DNA of 64,000 bases from Agrilactobacillus yilanensis (GTDB taxonomy: Bacteria > Bacillota > Bacilli > Lactobacillales > Lactobacillaceae): contig NZ_RHOY01000005.1 in the NCBI RefSeq assembly GCF_003946725.1, positions 62,001 to 126,000 of the forward strand, in the 5' to 3' direction. The position numbers and the translations under genes were made by a program. The notes under the pieces were generated by a model that was not told the DNA's origin, made no database searches, and was given only the letters and a program-made list of their open reading frames with translations. Positions 46,382 to 56,396 of the stretch are shown in pieces (positions within the stretch are counted from its first letter, which is position 1; each line of letters begins with the position of its first letter).

Positions 46382-47527
46382 TTAATTCTCTTTGTATAGT
46401 AGCTCAACACCGACATTCTGATTCGTACCTTTTTGAGTATTAGCTATCCAGTCAATCATCCTAATTCCTTCATACGACATATTAAATACTGTTTCTACAC
46501 CAATAATCGTATGATCTGTTAGCCCTGTTCCTTCTAATTCATTACTTGCCATATCATAAAAATAAAATGACATATTTGGAATTGCTTTATGTAACACTTC
46601 GTAGGTGTTTCTTAACACTTGCTGCAAGCGATCACCTGTAACTTTATCAGATTTCTTTACTCTAAAATCCAAATAACTTTGTGCTTCTACGAGAAGTGCA
46701 TCACGATACGTACAAGTAAATGCTAATTTCAATTTCTTACCCTGTTTACTATTAGCATCCAATATGGCATCAACCATAAGATTATTACTCATCATTACTT
46801 CTGAAATTGACTCCGGTGCTTTCCATTGATTGACCGCTGTCTTTGTCCATCCATCGTATTCCAACGAAGAACTATCAATTAAACAATAGAAATCCTCACA
46901 CTTCGGAAATTTAGAAATAATATCGTTGGTTAGTAACGCAGCACCAAATCCGCCTGCAGAGAATCCGGAAATAATCACCTCTTCAGGATTGGGAACAAAT
47001 TCTTGAATTTTTTCGATCATTGCGCAAAAGTTCAGATAGCCTAGATGATGACAAACGCCTTCGCCAACTTCTTCGTCGTTATAATAGAAATCATTTGTCC
47101 CACAATGGAAGTCTCCACTTGCATATGGAATCACCACGACGGACCAGTTTTTATAAGGGTTTTCTTCAATTTTTTGATTCGCAAGACCCGATCTACCGAA
47201 AAAGTAACCGATAACATCTGTATCAGGCAAATAAAACGTCTCTTTTACATCCCTTTGATTAATTTTGTCAGGTCTGGCTGCTGAATATGCATCAGCAGCC
47301 ACTCCTCCACCACAAAAGAGAATTAACAGTTTGTTCTCTGTCCCTATTTTCATCGTACCTTTATACGGTACTTTATTTGAACAAATACAATTTTCCGGAT
47401 AATAGGTATACCATTTATTTACCTCTGGTTGTTCGACTAGATCATCAGGTCGTAATGCCATCATGACAAGAAGAGTATTTCTTTGCTCTTCTGGGAGTAA
47501 ATTAATTTTCTCCAATTCTGTTAACAT
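46382..47527 (-). CDS. Pectin-acetylesterase/NOTUM-like serine esterase
   Basis: A 381-residue alpha/beta hydrolase. The oxyanion-type motif is LILFCGGGVAADAYSAARP, the nucleophile elbow is ISGFSAGGFGAALL (G-x-S-x-G-G-F-G), and a candidate His lies in TGLTDHTIIGVET. This arrangement matches the pectinacetylesterase family. No signal peptide is seen, which argues for action on an imported acetylated or acylated glycoside rather than on polymeric pectin. It lies between the serine hydrolase and the GH genes and probably deacylates the sugar substrate. Specificity is inferred. Confidence 0.8.
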   Translation of the reverse strand: MLTELEKINLLPEEQRNTLLVMMALRPDDLVEQPEVNKWYTYYPENCICSNKVPYKGTMKIGTENKLLILFCGGGVAADAYSAARPDKINQRDVKETFYLPDTDVIGYFFGRSGLANQKIEENPYKNWSVVVIPYASGDFHCGTNDFYYNDEEVGEGVCHHLGYLNFCAMIEKIQEFVPNPEEVIISGFSAGGFGAALLTNDIISKFPKCEDFYCLIDSSSLEYDGWTKTAVNQWKAPESISEVMMSNNLMVDAILDANSKQGKKLKLAFTCTYRDALLVEAQSYLDFRVKKSDKVTGDRLQQVLRNTYEVLHKAIPNMSFYFYDMASNELEGTGLTDHTIIGVETVFNMSYEGIRMIDWIANTQKGTNQNVGVELLYKEN

Positions 47528-47560
47528 AACTATTCCTCTTTATTGGATAATATTTTCACT

Positions 47561-48742
47561 CTAATCATAGAGTGAATCTAGTACTGACTTCTCAAATACT
47601 TTGTCTCCGGTTGATGTATCAAGAATATTGGCCAGAAGTCTGGAATTTCTCATATATACAACATTAATGCGGTTTACAGGATCAATCCACGTTAATGAAC
47701 CGTAGGCACCACCCCATCCGTAACAGCCATCCGGTAGAGAATCACTACCTGAGCGGATATTCACTAATACGCCAAACTGCATACTTGGGAAAAACATCCC
47801 TTGCATTCCTCTTGCTGTTAACGGCTTTCCAATCATATTTGCTCGTTCGTTCGAAAGTATTCTGTAACCATTACTTCCAATACCTCCGCGGCGAATTGCC
47901 TCAGAAAATTTCATATAATCATTCAAGGTACTGACCAATGAAGCTCCTCCTGAATGGTAGCTTAATGGCGCTGAAAAGATTGTTTTTCCAAGAGATTCCG
48001 GATCGTCGTTAAATTTTCCATTCTCGTCTTTATTCAGTACTGTTACTAAGCGGCTCCATTGTTCAGGTGTGGGTTCAAACACAGTATCCGGCATTTCCAG
48101 CGGCTCAGTTATAAATTTTTTAACATACTCATCATACGGCATATCCATTATCATTTCTGTCATACGGCTGAGCAAATCACATCCAGCCATACCACTATAT
48201 GCCCACATACTGCCTGGTTCAAATGAAAGCATCGCCTCATTCTCGTAGAAATCTACACCGTCTTTTAAGTCTTTAAAACTATCCTTAATAAAGCCACCTG
48301 TTTGTAATATCATTCTAGCGCCCACTGGATCGGACGCCATAATTCCATTCGTATGCGTTACCAAATGTCTCACTGTTATTGGAACATTTGACTTACGATC
48401 GGGGATAATATTTCCCTTATCATCCACTTTTGCAATCCATTTATTTTTAAATCCAGGGAAAAATTTAGAAATCTCCGTATCCAAAGTGATTTTATTTTGA
48501 TCAATCATTTGCATCGTGGTCACACTGCAGATATTTTTGGTCATGGATGCTAAACGGAATATATCATTATCCTGGACTGGACTTTCCTCACCTAATCTAG
48601 CTGTACCCACGCTAACTCTAGATATCATCTTCCCATCTTGGTTTATCTGACAAATCCCACCTAACATCTGTCCTGCCTCTACCGTACGCGTCATAACTGC
48701 TCTCAGATTTGACTCTAGTTTTTCCACATTAATTTTCTTCAT
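47561..48742 (-). CDS. Serine beta-lactamase-fold esterase (class C type)
   Basis: A 393-residue member of the beta-lactamase/penicillin-binding-protein-like family. It has the S-x-x-K motif in FRLASMTKNICS, the Y-x-x motif in MWAYSGMAGCDLL and the third-motif region GCYGWGGAYGSLTW. Cytoplasmic proteins of this family (EstB type) are carboxylesterases. No signal peptide is visible, so antibiotic resistance is unlikely. It is in a minus-strand run with the esterase and glycosidases, which suggests ester cleavage of plant conjugates. Confidence 0.85.
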   Translation of the reverse strand: MKKINVEKLESNLRAVMTRTVEAGQMLGGICQINQDGKMISRVSVGTARLGEESPVQDNDIFRLASMTKNICSVTTMQMIDQNKITLDTEISKFFPGFKNKWIAKVDDKGNIIPDRKSNVPITVRHLVTHTNGIMASDPVGARMILQTGGFIKDSFKDLKDGVDFYENEAMLSFEPGSMWAYSGMAGCDLLSRMTEMIMDMPYDEYVKKFITEPLEMPDTVFEPTPEQWSRLVTVLNKDENGKFNDDPESLGKTIFSAPLSYHSGGASLVSTLNDYMKFSEAIRRGGIGSNGYRILSNERANMIGKPLTARGMQGMFFPSMQFGVLVNIRSGSDSLPDGCYGWGGAYGSLTWIDPVNRINVVYMRNSRLLANILDTSTGDKVFEKSVLDSLYD

Positions 48743-49144
48743 ATTTTTAATCCTTTCCTTTCATCCAACTAAAGCGCAACACTAAAGGAAAATGTGTTGT
48801 GCTTTTTTGTACTATATTACAAATAAAATTGAGTTGACTTAGAACAAATATAGCTCAGCAGAAGTGATTATACTGTAGTCTAGCCACAACTTTGAAAATT
48901 TGTAAGTATATTTCTCTCATCAATTTCAACAAATTGTGCCCACGATCACGTATATACTTGGATAAGCTACTCGTTTTTGAACGGGAGTGATTGTCAAAGG
49001 TTAGGCTCTTTACAATTTCGGAAAGGAACTATCTCTAATATTAAAAATACTATACCGTGTTTGATGTGATATTGCTTTCCACAAGCCTTTTGTCGTAGAA
49101 TTTCCAATGTAACACAATCGTAGAGTATCATTTTAATCTAGATA
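48743..49144. other. Intergenic region with an inverted repeat and possible decayed ORF
   Basis: GCGCAACAC (48774-48782) pairs with GTGTTGTGC (48794-48802) and is followed by six T on the plus strand; on the minus strand the T run is poor. Around 48848-49030 a short minus-strand frame reads EIVKSLTFDN and IRDRGHNLLKLMREIY, faintly transposase-like, with a stop upstream. I cannot support a gene here. Confidence 0.4.
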
Positions 49145-50650
49145 TTACTCATTTTCTGTAGTAACATCATGTTTTTCTTCCAAAGTTTTTTTCATTTCAG
49201 CTCTTATTTCTGGAGTAATTGGATACATAAATCTATAAATAGCCCAGCAGCACAAGCACAAAATTGCTGGTATAACCGTAACAAATAGTTCAAAATTTGA
49301 GATCATCCCAGGAATTTTACTTAAATCCCCTGCATATGCCCCTGTTTGTGCATTAACGCTATAACCGGCTAATATTAGAACGAAACCTGTAGCTGCACCC
49401 GTCAAGGCACCAACAGTCTTCTCAAGAAATTTATTCACTGATGTGGTCGTCGCGGTCATATTTTTTCCAGTTTTATACTCAGTAAAGTCCGCCACCTCGA
49501 CATTTAATAGTAGAAATGGAATGGTGGCCATGCTAATCGGAATCCCTGCCAAGGCGTTAAGGACAACGTATACAATTGGCAAATTAGCAAGCACACCTAA
49601 CCTAATTAATACAAACATTAGGAAATAGAAGATACTTGCTGTTAACATTAACAACCTAGCAGCTCTATCAACTTTACCAATTTTTTTGACGAAGAGATTA
49701 GCTAAAATCGGTGCTACAAAGCCTAATCCTAATGAAATAACACTAGAAACCCCATATATTGCAGCGTATTTTGTATTATCTACTACACCAGTAGATAAAT
49801 CTGCTGTATATTGCCATTTTAAATAATAAATCATCATCCCACTCATAAGCCCAAATGAAGCAGTCCCGATTACATATGCAAAATTATGTACCCATAGAGC
49901 TTTATTCGTTTTTACCATCAATTTTAGATCTTTAAAGTTTAAAGCTGTCTCTTCTTCCTTTGTGTCTTTTTTTTGGAAAAACGGTTCATGTAACAATTTG
50001 ATACCAAGTAAGGAAATACTAACAGCGATAATCATGAAAAACAAAACTGTTATTTGTACTGAACGACCCATATTATTGATATGGGCATTTAGCATTGTTG
50101 CAATTGGTACTGCAAGGCTGGCGGGTACAGCACCAATTATCATACACATACGCATCCATGTCATGATTTTTGAACGCGTTGGGAAATCTGTAGTTGCTTT
50201 TTGAAGGATTGGCATCAATCCATTAAAGGCTGAGCCTACTTCCATGATAATGTATGATAACAATACCCAACCCCATAATAAGATTACATTAGCTTTTACA
50301 AAATGAGGAATGAAAAATAAACCAGTTATTCCGACTAACATAAATGCTTGACTGAAGAGAGTAAAAAATCTATATTTTCCAAATTTCTTTTCTTTTCCCC
50401 TATCCATAATCCAGGCTTGTAATGGATCATCTACTGCATCTACAATACGACTTACGACTAAGAATGCAGTCCCAAATGCCACTGCAAATCCACTAACACC
50501 CATAGCTTCATCAATTCCAGAGTAGTCTGTTATATATTGAAAAAATAAGCCAAAAACAACACCAGTAAATGCATAAGATAAATTAGGAAGGGTAAAACCC
50601 ATTAGGGATTTAAAATCATTAGGATATACCTTTTTCTCTTTAGTCTTCAT
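49145..50650 (-). CDS. GPH-family sugar/glycoside:cation symporter
   Basis: A 501-residue, 12-helix transporter of the glycoside-pentoside-hexuronide:cation symporter family. It begins SLMGFTLPNLSYAFTGVVFG and has the family motif region RIVDAVDDPLQAWIMDRGKE (D-x-x-x-D-P) after helix 2. No EIIA-like domain is fused at the C-terminus, unlike LacS. The ATG follows a GGAG site. It is the first gene of the glycoside operon, divergent from an AraC regulator and behind a cre site. It probably imports the glycoside that the downstream enzymes process. Confidence 0.92.
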   Translation of the reverse strand: MKTKEKKVYPNDFKSLMGFTLPNLSYAFTGVVFGLFFQYITDYSGIDEAMGVSGFAVAFGTAFLVVSRIVDAVDDPLQAWIMDRGKEKKFGKYRFFTLFSQAFMLVGITGLFFIPHFVKANVILLWGWVLLSYIIMEVGSAFNGLMPILQKATTDFPTRSKIMTWMRMCMIIGAVPASLAVPIATMLNAHINNMGRSVQITVLFFMIIAVSISLLGIKLLHEPFFQKKDTKEEETALNFKDLKLMVKTNKALWVHNFAYVIGTASFGLMSGMMIYYLKWQYTADLSTGVVDNTKYAAIYGVSSVISLGLGFVAPILANLFVKKIGKVDRAARLLMLTASIFYFLMFVLIRLGVLANLPIVYVVLNALAGIPISMATIPFLLLNVEVADFTEYKTGKNMTATTTSVNKFLEKTVGALTGAATGFVLILAGYSVNAQTGAYAGDLSKIPGMISNFELFVTVIPAILCLCCWAIYRFMYPITPEIRAEMKKTLEEKHDVTTENE

Positions 50651-51156
50651 GTTTTTCTCCTTTAATATTTTTATTTTTGTTTAGTTTACAATCAATTTTT
50701 ACAATATCTTTCTTTATCTATTGCAATTGCTCCAGTAATTCAGATAATCAACGATTTAGCATAGTTTCATAAGTTAAACCTCCACTAGGAAAAGACATTC
50801 CTAATACATTTTAAATTATTTTAAAATCAACTTATCATTCAGATTATTAGTCTCAATATGAATAAATCCAATCCTTTCTGATACTTTATTTTTTAGTTCT
50901 CTTTTTCTATTCCAATTTTTTCATTTCTTCCCCCAAAAAAGTAATATTGATTTATTGACACTTTAAATTGTAAGCGTTTTTTCACTTTTTTCTTTTCTAT
51001 TTTTTACAAATTTATTTAAAAAATTACTAATAACAATAACGTAAAAAATTCTTTCAAAAAATAGACTTATAAATACTTATTGGCAAAAAAACAAATCTCT
51101 TCAAATAGTAATTGAGGAAAACAAATATGGTACAATCTTATATATGAGGTGAAGCA
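50651..51156. promoter_or_regulatory. Divergent regulatory region of the GPH operon and AraC gene, with cre site
   Basis: A very AT-rich 506-bp gap. TGTAAGCGTTTTTTCA (50969-50984) fits the cre consensus, so CcpA control is likely. A TACAAT -10 (about 51131) precedes the AraC gene, and GAGGTG before 51157 is its ribosome site. No gene is seen. Confidence 0.6.
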
Positions 51157-51918
51157 ATGGTTTATTCAAACGATTTAGATAAACTGGTGACAGAGTATCA
51201 ACTAAACAACAGCGAAGCGAGGCTCCTACGATTACCCATGGAGAATGAAAAGCTTTTTTTAATGAAAATTCGCCAAGGTGACTATCGAAATGTTAGTTTT
51301 AGTCAATTTGATGCTTTAGAAGAAAAAATGGGGCCACTCTCAAAAGATAGATTCAAACATTTTGAATACACAACCGTTACTGCCATATCACTTGCCTGTA
51401 GGGCTGCAATTGATGGTGGTTTAGCACCTGATTTGGCCTATGATATTAGTGACACTGCTCTTCAAAAGCTTTGTCAGATTAAAAGTTTGGATGAGATGCA
51501 CACACTCTTAGTTGATACCTGCCAGTTTCTTGCTAAGAAAGTTTACCTTTCTCGTCAAGGTAAAAGTAGCTACATCATTGAGCAGTGCAAGGTATACATC
51601 CAGAGAAATATTTTTCAACGTATCAAACTAACAGAAATTTCGGAATTTGTTGGAGTAAACGCATCTTATCTTTCACGTATTTTTTCTGAGAAGACTGGAA
51701 TGACCATTCATAACTATATTCAAAAGCAAAAAATTGAAACAGCTTGTCACCTATTAAAGCATTCCGACCGTTCAATAGTTGATATTTCCCTTTACCTCAG
51801 TTTTCAATCACAAAGTAATTTCACTACTGTTTTTAAAAAGTGGGTCAAACTGACCCCATCTGATTATCGAAATCAGTATCGAACAGTTGATTTTGCTACC
51901 AAAGATAAATCTATTTAG
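51157..51918 (+). CDS. AraC-family transcriptional regulator
   Basis: A 253-residue regulator. The C-terminal 100 residues form the two-helix-turn-helix AraC domain (ITEISEFVGVNASYLSRIFS-type helix, then SIVDISLYLSFQSQSNFTTV). The N-terminal domain has no membrane segment or recognisable ligand fold. The ATG has a GAGGTG site. It diverges from the GPH symporter operon and is the natural activator of it, probably sensing the glycoside or its aglycone. It ends at a strong terminator. Confidence 0.92.
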   Translation: MVYSNDLDKLVTEYQLNNSEARLLRLPMENEKLFLMKIRQGDYRNVSFSQFDALEEKMGPLSKDRFKHFEYTTVTAISLACRAAIDGGLAPDLAYDISDTALQKLCQIKSLDEMHTLLVDTCQFLAKKVYLSRQGKSSYIIEQCKVYIQRNIFQRIKLTEISEFVGVNASYLSRIFSEKTGMTIHNYIQKQKIETACHLLKHSDRSIVDISLYLSFQSQSNFTTVFKKWVKLTPSDYRNQYRTVDFATKDKSI

Positions 51919-51998
51919 GTTTAGATCACAATTACTTCTGGATAACCCAGACGTTCAAAATCTGGCCAAAATTTATTTATTTTAGCCATCCTACCATC

Positions 51999-52039
51999 AA
52001 AAAAGTTGTAGATTTGTTCATTAAAACTACAACTTTTTT
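51999..52039 (+). terminator. Intrinsic terminator of the AraC gene
   Basis: Perfect 13-bp stem, AAAAAAGTTGTAG (51999-52011) with CTACAACTTTTTT (52027-52039), T run at the end. It may be bidirectional. Confidence 0.85.
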
Positions 52040-52094
52040 AGTTATTTTAATGAAATAACTTATAGATAATTTCCAACCTAATCGAACTATTACC

Positions 52095-52219
52095 AGTTAT
52101 ATTCGTTGGTACAATAGTGATCGAATTTCTCTCGTTGCATAGTGCAAAAAATGTGCCTCTTTCAAAAAAAAGCAATTTTTGAAAGGGTTATTTAAGTACG
52201 CCTTCTGGCGTTCAATTTT
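52095..52219 (+). mobile_element. Remnant of the IS3-family element, 3' end, inverted copy
   Basis: About 125 bp identical by eye to the complement of 38182-38307. It encodes the last 15 residues of the transposase (YIRWYNSDRISLVA) plus the 3' flank down to ATTTTAAAAT. The orientation is opposite to the full copy, so the island has IS3 sequence at both ends. The 5' part of the element is missing. Confidence 0.85.
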
Positions 52220-52335
52220 AAAATATGAGGGTTTATTTCTATTGAATAGACTGTTATTTGATTTGTTTAACTGTATTTAACGCTCACACTTCAATTCTTT
52301 CTTATTTTTATGTTCGGATTCTTGACATAGGGGCC

Positions 52336-52425
52336 GAAATTTGTGAATTTATTGTAACGGACAAAAAACCAAGTGATGATTTTATAAAATCATTTAATCA
52401 AAATAACGTTGAACTCTTTTATTAA
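52336..52425 (+). pseudogene. Short C-terminal fragment of a possible DeoR-type regulator
   Basis: An open frame ends EICEFIVTDKKPSDDFIKSF and then NQNNVELFY, stop, directly before the araA terminator. VTDKKxSDDFIKSFNxxNVE looks like the C-terminal end of a DeoR-family sugar regulator (the TD...GVE pattern). Upstream the frame loses sense and meets a stop near 52243. It is probably the stump of a gene cut by the island insertion. The identification is weak. Confidence 0.3.
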
Positions 52426-52430
52426 AAACA

Positions 52431-52508
52431 CAAAAAAATAACCCTCAGTCATTGTCCACACAATAACTAAGGGCTATTTAAATACTAACAACAATCAAAT
52501 TTTAAAAT
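52431..52508 (-). terminator. araA terminator and right 78-bp direct repeat
   Basis: On the minus strand, 22 bp after araA, a long hairpin (52440-52476; AGCCCT against its complement with ATTGT/ACAAT inside) ends in a run of seven T: an intrinsic terminator. The whole 78-bp block is repeated with one change at 38111-38188 in the same orientation. Confidence 0.85.
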
Positions 52509-52529
52509 ATACTACAACTTATTTTTTAA

Positions 52530-53954
52530 TTAAATAATATTAACAAACTTCAAACCAAACATCTTAGCCAAATCTTCTAATTGTTCAATTGTTAATGTGA
52601 ATGAGAAGATTGTATGATGGCCGCCACCATTTTGAATCCATTCAGTAGCGCCCTTCTTCAAACCAGCTTTAGGTGTCCAAAGTTGTTTAGCAACTGGCAA
52701 ATGTGGTGTTTCAGCTTCAGGCTTGTTCCCAGATACTTCATAGGCGATCATCCGGAATTCATCCCCGAAATCAGAAATTGTAACATCAACAGCATCGCCT
52801 TCAGAACCTGTAAATACAAGACGTGCAGGATCTTCCTTGTCACCAATATCTAAAGGATGTACTTCAACTCTAGGTGTGTCACTGGCAATTGTTGGATCAA
52901 CTTCAAGCATATGAGAACCCAAAATAGCTTCGTGGCCCTTACGTAAGTCCAAAGTATAATCTTCCATGAATGCTGTCCGGTCGTTATGTGCCATAATCTT
53001 TAATAAACGGCCCAAAGCAGCAGACTTCCAGTCACCTTCAGCACCAAAGCCATAACCTTCAGCCATCAACAATTGTGTTGCCAAACCAGGTAATTGTTTC
53101 AAACCATAAAGATCTTCAAAATTATCAGTATAAGCATTATAACCATTGTTGTCTAAGAAACGTTTGATACCAAAGTATTGACGTAATTGTTCTCTAACAT
53201 GTTCTTTGTAAGTTGCAGGATCATTATCGCCTTCAACCAACTTGTAAGTCTTAGCAATTTCTGCATATTTTGCATCAATATCAGCATCAGAAACTTTGTC
53301 GATTTCAGCAACTAAATCACCAACTGCAAAGTAATCAACCGTCCAACCAAATTGAATTTGTGCTTCAACCTTGTCGCCATCAGTAACTGCAACATTACGC
53401 ATCTTGTCACCAAAAGAAGCAACTTTGATCTTAAAGCTTTCGTTGTAAGCAACGGCGGCATCTTCCCAACGTGCAATTTCTTCTTGAACTTCTTTATCGC
53501 CCCAGAAGCCATAAATGACTTTGTTGTTCAAACGTAAACGTGCATTGATAAAGCCATATTCACGATCACCATGGGCACTTTGGTTTAAGTTCATGTAATC
53601 AAAATCAATCGTATCATAAGGAATATTGTTTAAATATTGTGTTGCTAAATGAAGCAAAGGTTTTTGTAATAATTGTGTCCCACGGATCCAGTTTTTAGCT
53701 GGTGAGAAAGTATGCATCCATGTAATTACCCCAGCAACCGTATCATCATTATTAGCAGCCTTCATTGTTTCTGTAATACTTTCAGCTGTTGTTGCAACTA
53801 ATTTAAATTCAACAGGATAAGGTAAATTGCCAGAAGCATTTAATTTATCAACCATATCTTTAGCATCTTTTTCAACGGACTTTAATTGTTCTTCCCCGTA
53901 AAGATGTTGGCTACCAGTGATGAATAAAAATTTGTAATCAGGAATATTTAACAT
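52530..53954 (-). CDS. araA: L-arabinose isomerase
   Basis: AraA converts L-arabinose to L-ribulose with Mn2+. The 474-residue length is standard. It begins [19 protein letters not shown], a typical AraA start, and has [20 protein letters not shown], the metal/substrate-site [19 protein letters not shown] and [10 protein letters not shown] near the C-terminus. The ATG at 53954 has a GGAGAT site. It is the last gene of the arabinose operon and ends at the terminator at 52431-52508. Codon use is that of a highly expressed gene. Confidence 0.97.
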   Translation of the reverse strand: MLNIPDYKFLFITGSQHLYGEEQLKSVEKDAKDMVDKLNASGNLPYPVEFKLVATTAESITETMKAANNDDTVAGVITWMHTFSPAKNWIRGTQLLQKPLLHLATQYLNNIPYDTIDFDYMNLNQSAHGDREYGFINARLRLNNKVIYGFWGDKEVQEEIARWEDAAVAYNESFKIKVASFGDKMRNVAVTDGDKVEAQIQFGWTVDYFAVGDLVAEIDKVSDADIDAKYAEIAKTYKLVEGDNDPATYKEHVREQLRQYFGIKRFLDNNGYNAYTDNFEDLYGLKQLPGLATQLLMAEGYGFGAEGDWKSAALGRLLKIMAHNDRTAFMEDYTLDLRKGHEAILGSHMLEVDPTIASDTPRVEVHPLDIGDKEDPARLVFTGSEGDAVDVTISDFGDEFRMIAYEVSGNKPEAETPHLPVAKQLWTPKAGLKKGATEWIQNGGGHHTIFSFTLTIEQLEDLAKMFGLKFVNII

Positions 53955-54006
53955 AACAATGATCTCCTTTAGTTTTTATAATTTTTAAAAGTAATTACCT
54001 AATTAA

Positions 54007-54735
54007 TTAAGAACGTTTTGCATGACCTTGAGATTTGGCATTATCTTGACCATAGTAAGCACCCTCACCATGTTTGCGATAATAATGCTTATCTAACAAA
54101 TATTGCGGTACTTTACAATCGTCGCGTGTCAATTGCAAAGTATGATAATCCATCTCTGCAACGGCCTCTAAAACCTTGGCATTGTAAACGGCTTTATCTG
54201 CCGTTGCGCCCCAAGTAAATGGACCATGCTGACGAATTAAAATGGCAGGAATAGCTTCTGGATCAAGATGTTTTTCTTCAAAAGTCCGCACGATAACTTC
54301 ACCAGTGTTGGCTTCATAAGCAGATTCGATCTCTTCTTTTGTTAAAGCATCTGAAACAGGTACATCACCATAGAAAGTATCCGCATGCGTTGTCCCTAAT
54401 GCTGGTACAGCCACCCCAGCTTGTGCAAATGAAACGGCCCAAGGTGAGTGCGTGTGTACAATACCGCCAATTTTAGGGAACTTATTATACAAAACCGTAT
54501 GCGTTGGCGTATCACTAGATGGATTCATGGTCCCTTCCACAACTTCACCTTTTAAGTTGACAACGACCATATCGCTAGGCTTTAAATCTTCGTAATCCAC
54601 ACCAGAAGGTTTAATTACAAACAAACCTTTTTCGCGATCAATCCCTGAAACATTGCCCCAAGTAAACGTGACTAAGTTTAGCTTAGGTAAACGCATATTT
54701 GCTTCATAAACTTCTTGTTTCAAATCTTCTAACAT
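54007..54735 (-). CDS. araD: L-ribulose-5-phosphate 4-epimerase
   Basis: AraD converts L-ribulose-5-phosphate to D-xylulose-5-phosphate, which enters the phosphoketolase/pentose phosphate route. The 242-residue class II aldolase-fold protein has NLVTFTWGNVSGIDREKGLFV, SSDTPTHTVLYNKF and the zinc ligands of GGIVHTHSPWAVSFAQAG, then LIRQHGPFTWG. It lies 10 bp after araB and 52 bp before araA. Confidence 0.97.
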   Translation of the reverse strand: MLEDLKQEVYEANMRLPKLNLVTFTWGNVSGIDREKGLFVIKPSGVDYEDLKPSDMVVVNLKGEVVEGTMNPSSDTPTHTVLYNKFPKIGGIVHTHSPWAVSFAQAGVAVPALGTTHADTFYGDVPVSDALTKEEIESAYEANTGEVIVRTFEEKHLDPEAIPAILIRQHGPFTWGATADKAVYNAKVLEAVAEMDYHTLQLTRDDCKVPQYLLDKHYYRKHGEGAYYGQDNAKSQGHAKRS

Positions 54736-54744
54736 TTATCAGAT

Positions 54745-56355
54745 TCATCCTTTCTCACTGATTGAATCGCCGGCTTGTGCTTCAACTGCTAAGCCGTCTT
54801 GATAAGTTTTGATAAATTCTTGATAACCTTGAACCCCTTTAGGCTCTGGGCTTAAGGTCATACTTTCTGGATCCTTAAATACTTTTGTATCTAAGAAGTC
54901 ACTCAAACTCTGATCAGCCGCATGTTGTTTGGCATAGACTGCCAATACAGCCATCCCCCATGGTCCACCTTCACTAGCGGTATTCATGACTGTAATAGGA
55001 ATGTTCAATGCATTGGCTAACACTTGTTGACCAATAACCGGTGTCTTGAAAAGGCCACCTTGCGCAATCATCGCATCTGTTTGGATATGTTCATCTTCAA
55101 CTAAAATATCCATCCCGATTTTTAATGGGGCAAAAGCTGCGTACAACTGCGTTTGAATAAAGTTCGGTAAATTAAAGTGACTATTTGGTGTTCTAGCAAA
55201 TAATGGTCGACCAGCTTTGATCTTTGTAATATTTTCACCAGATAGATAACTGTAGTTCACTAAACCACCAGCATCTGGATCAGCCCGAGTTGCTTCTAGG
55301 AAAATACGTTCATAAAGTTCATCAGGTTTTAAATTCAACCCTAACCGAGCCGCAAATTCACCGAACAGCGAAACCCAAGCATTAATATCTGAAGAACAAT
55401 TATTAATATGGACCATTGCCACTGGTTCACCCGTTGGTGTTGTGACAATATCAATATCTCGGTGAACCCGTTGCAAAGGCTTATCTAAAACAACCATTGA
55501 AAAAGCAGAAGTCCCAACTGAGATATTCCCAGTCCGTTCCCGAACACTGTTGGTACCAACCATACCAGTGCCCGCATCACCTTCTGGCGGTGCCATCAAA
55601 CTGCCCGCTTGCAAATTGCCGCTGACATCTAATAACTTAACGCCTTGTTCCGTTAACGTCCCAGCTTCTGTACCAGCCACTTGTACCTCTGGCAAAATAT
55701 CTTTAACTTGCCAGTCATAAGCCTTAACTTTTGGTAAATCACTGAATTTTGCTAACAAGTCCGCACGGTAAGTTTTCGTCTGCTCATCAATTGGGAAAAC
55801 CCCAGAAGCGTCACCGACGCCTAAAACTTTTTTGCCAGATAACTGCCAATGTACATAACCAGCTAACGTTGTTACAAAATCAAGATCTTTGACGTGTGCT
55901 TCATCATTTAAAATAGATTGATATAAATGGGCAACCGTCCAACGTTGTGGAATATTAAAATCAAAAACATCCGTTAATTCATCGGCGGCTTGTTCTGTAA
56001 TGTTATTCCGCCAAGTTCTGAAAGGTACCAATAATTGATTTGATTTATCAAAGGCTAAGTAACCATGCATCATGGCACTAATCCCAATGGCATCTATTTT
56101 AGTAATCGTTTGATGATATTTATTTTGAACTTCTGCTGCTAATTGGGTATAACTCGTTTGAATCCCTGTCCAAACTGCATCCAATGGATAAGTCCAAACA
56201 CCGTTTTCAAATTTGTTTTCCCATAAATAGCTGCCGGAAGCAATCGTATTAAAATCATCCGTTACAAGTACTGCTTTGATTCGTGTTGATCCTAATTCCA
56301 GCCCTAAAGAAATATGTCCGGCTTTAATCGCTTCTGAAATTTCTAGTACATTCAT
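54745..56355 (-). CDS. araB: L-ribulokinase (FGGY family)
   Basis: A 536-residue FGGY-type sugar kinase that phosphorylates L-ribulose. The N-terminal phosphate loop is GLELGSTRIKAVLVTDDF; later GISAMMHGYLAF, GVGDASGVFPID and PEGDAGTGMVGTNSV are visible, with DAMIAQGGLFKTPVI and MNTASEGGPWGMAVLA in the C-terminal domain. The ATG has a GGAGG site. This is the lactobacillus-type AraB with an extended N-terminus (MNVLEISEAIKAGH). It follows the transporter by 42 bp and precedes araD by 10 bp. Confidence 0.93.
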   Translation of the reverse strand: MNVLEISEAIKAGHISLGLELGSTRIKAVLVTDDFNTIASGSYLWENKFENGVWTYPLDAVWTGIQTSYTQLAAEVQNKYHQTITKIDAIGISAMMHGYLAFDKSNQLLVPFRTWRNNITEQAADELTDVFDFNIPQRWTVAHLYQSILNDEAHVKDLDFVTTLAGYVHWQLSGKKVLGVGDASGVFPIDEQTKTYRADLLAKFSDLPKVKAYDWQVKDILPEVQVAGTEAGTLTEQGVKLLDVSGNLQAGSLMAPPEGDAGTGMVGTNSVRERTGNISVGTSAFSMVVLDKPLQRVHRDIDIVTTPTGEPVAMVHINNCSSDINAWVSLFGEFAARLGLNLKPDELYERIFLEATRADPDAGGLVNYSYLSGENITKIKAGRPLFARTPNSHFNLPNFIQTQLYAAFAPLKIGMDILVEDEHIQTDAMIAQGGLFKTPVIGQQVLANALNIPITVMNTASEGGPWGMAVLAVYAKQHAADQSLSDFLDTKVFKDPESMTLSPEPKGVQGYQEFIKTYQDGLAVEAQAGDSISEKG

Positions 56356-56396
56356 TGCCAGTAGCCTCCTACTATTTGAATTTTAGAAGTCGTTAA

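Noticed and set aside
47561-48742. Beta-lactam resistance gene
   Set aside because: It has class C-type motifs but no signal peptide and sits in a glycoside/ester operon, so an esterase is more likely.
48848-49030. Possible IS30-like transposase remnant on the minus strand
   Set aside because: Only a short sense-like stretch (VKSLTFDN, IRDRGHNLL); too weak to call without a database search.
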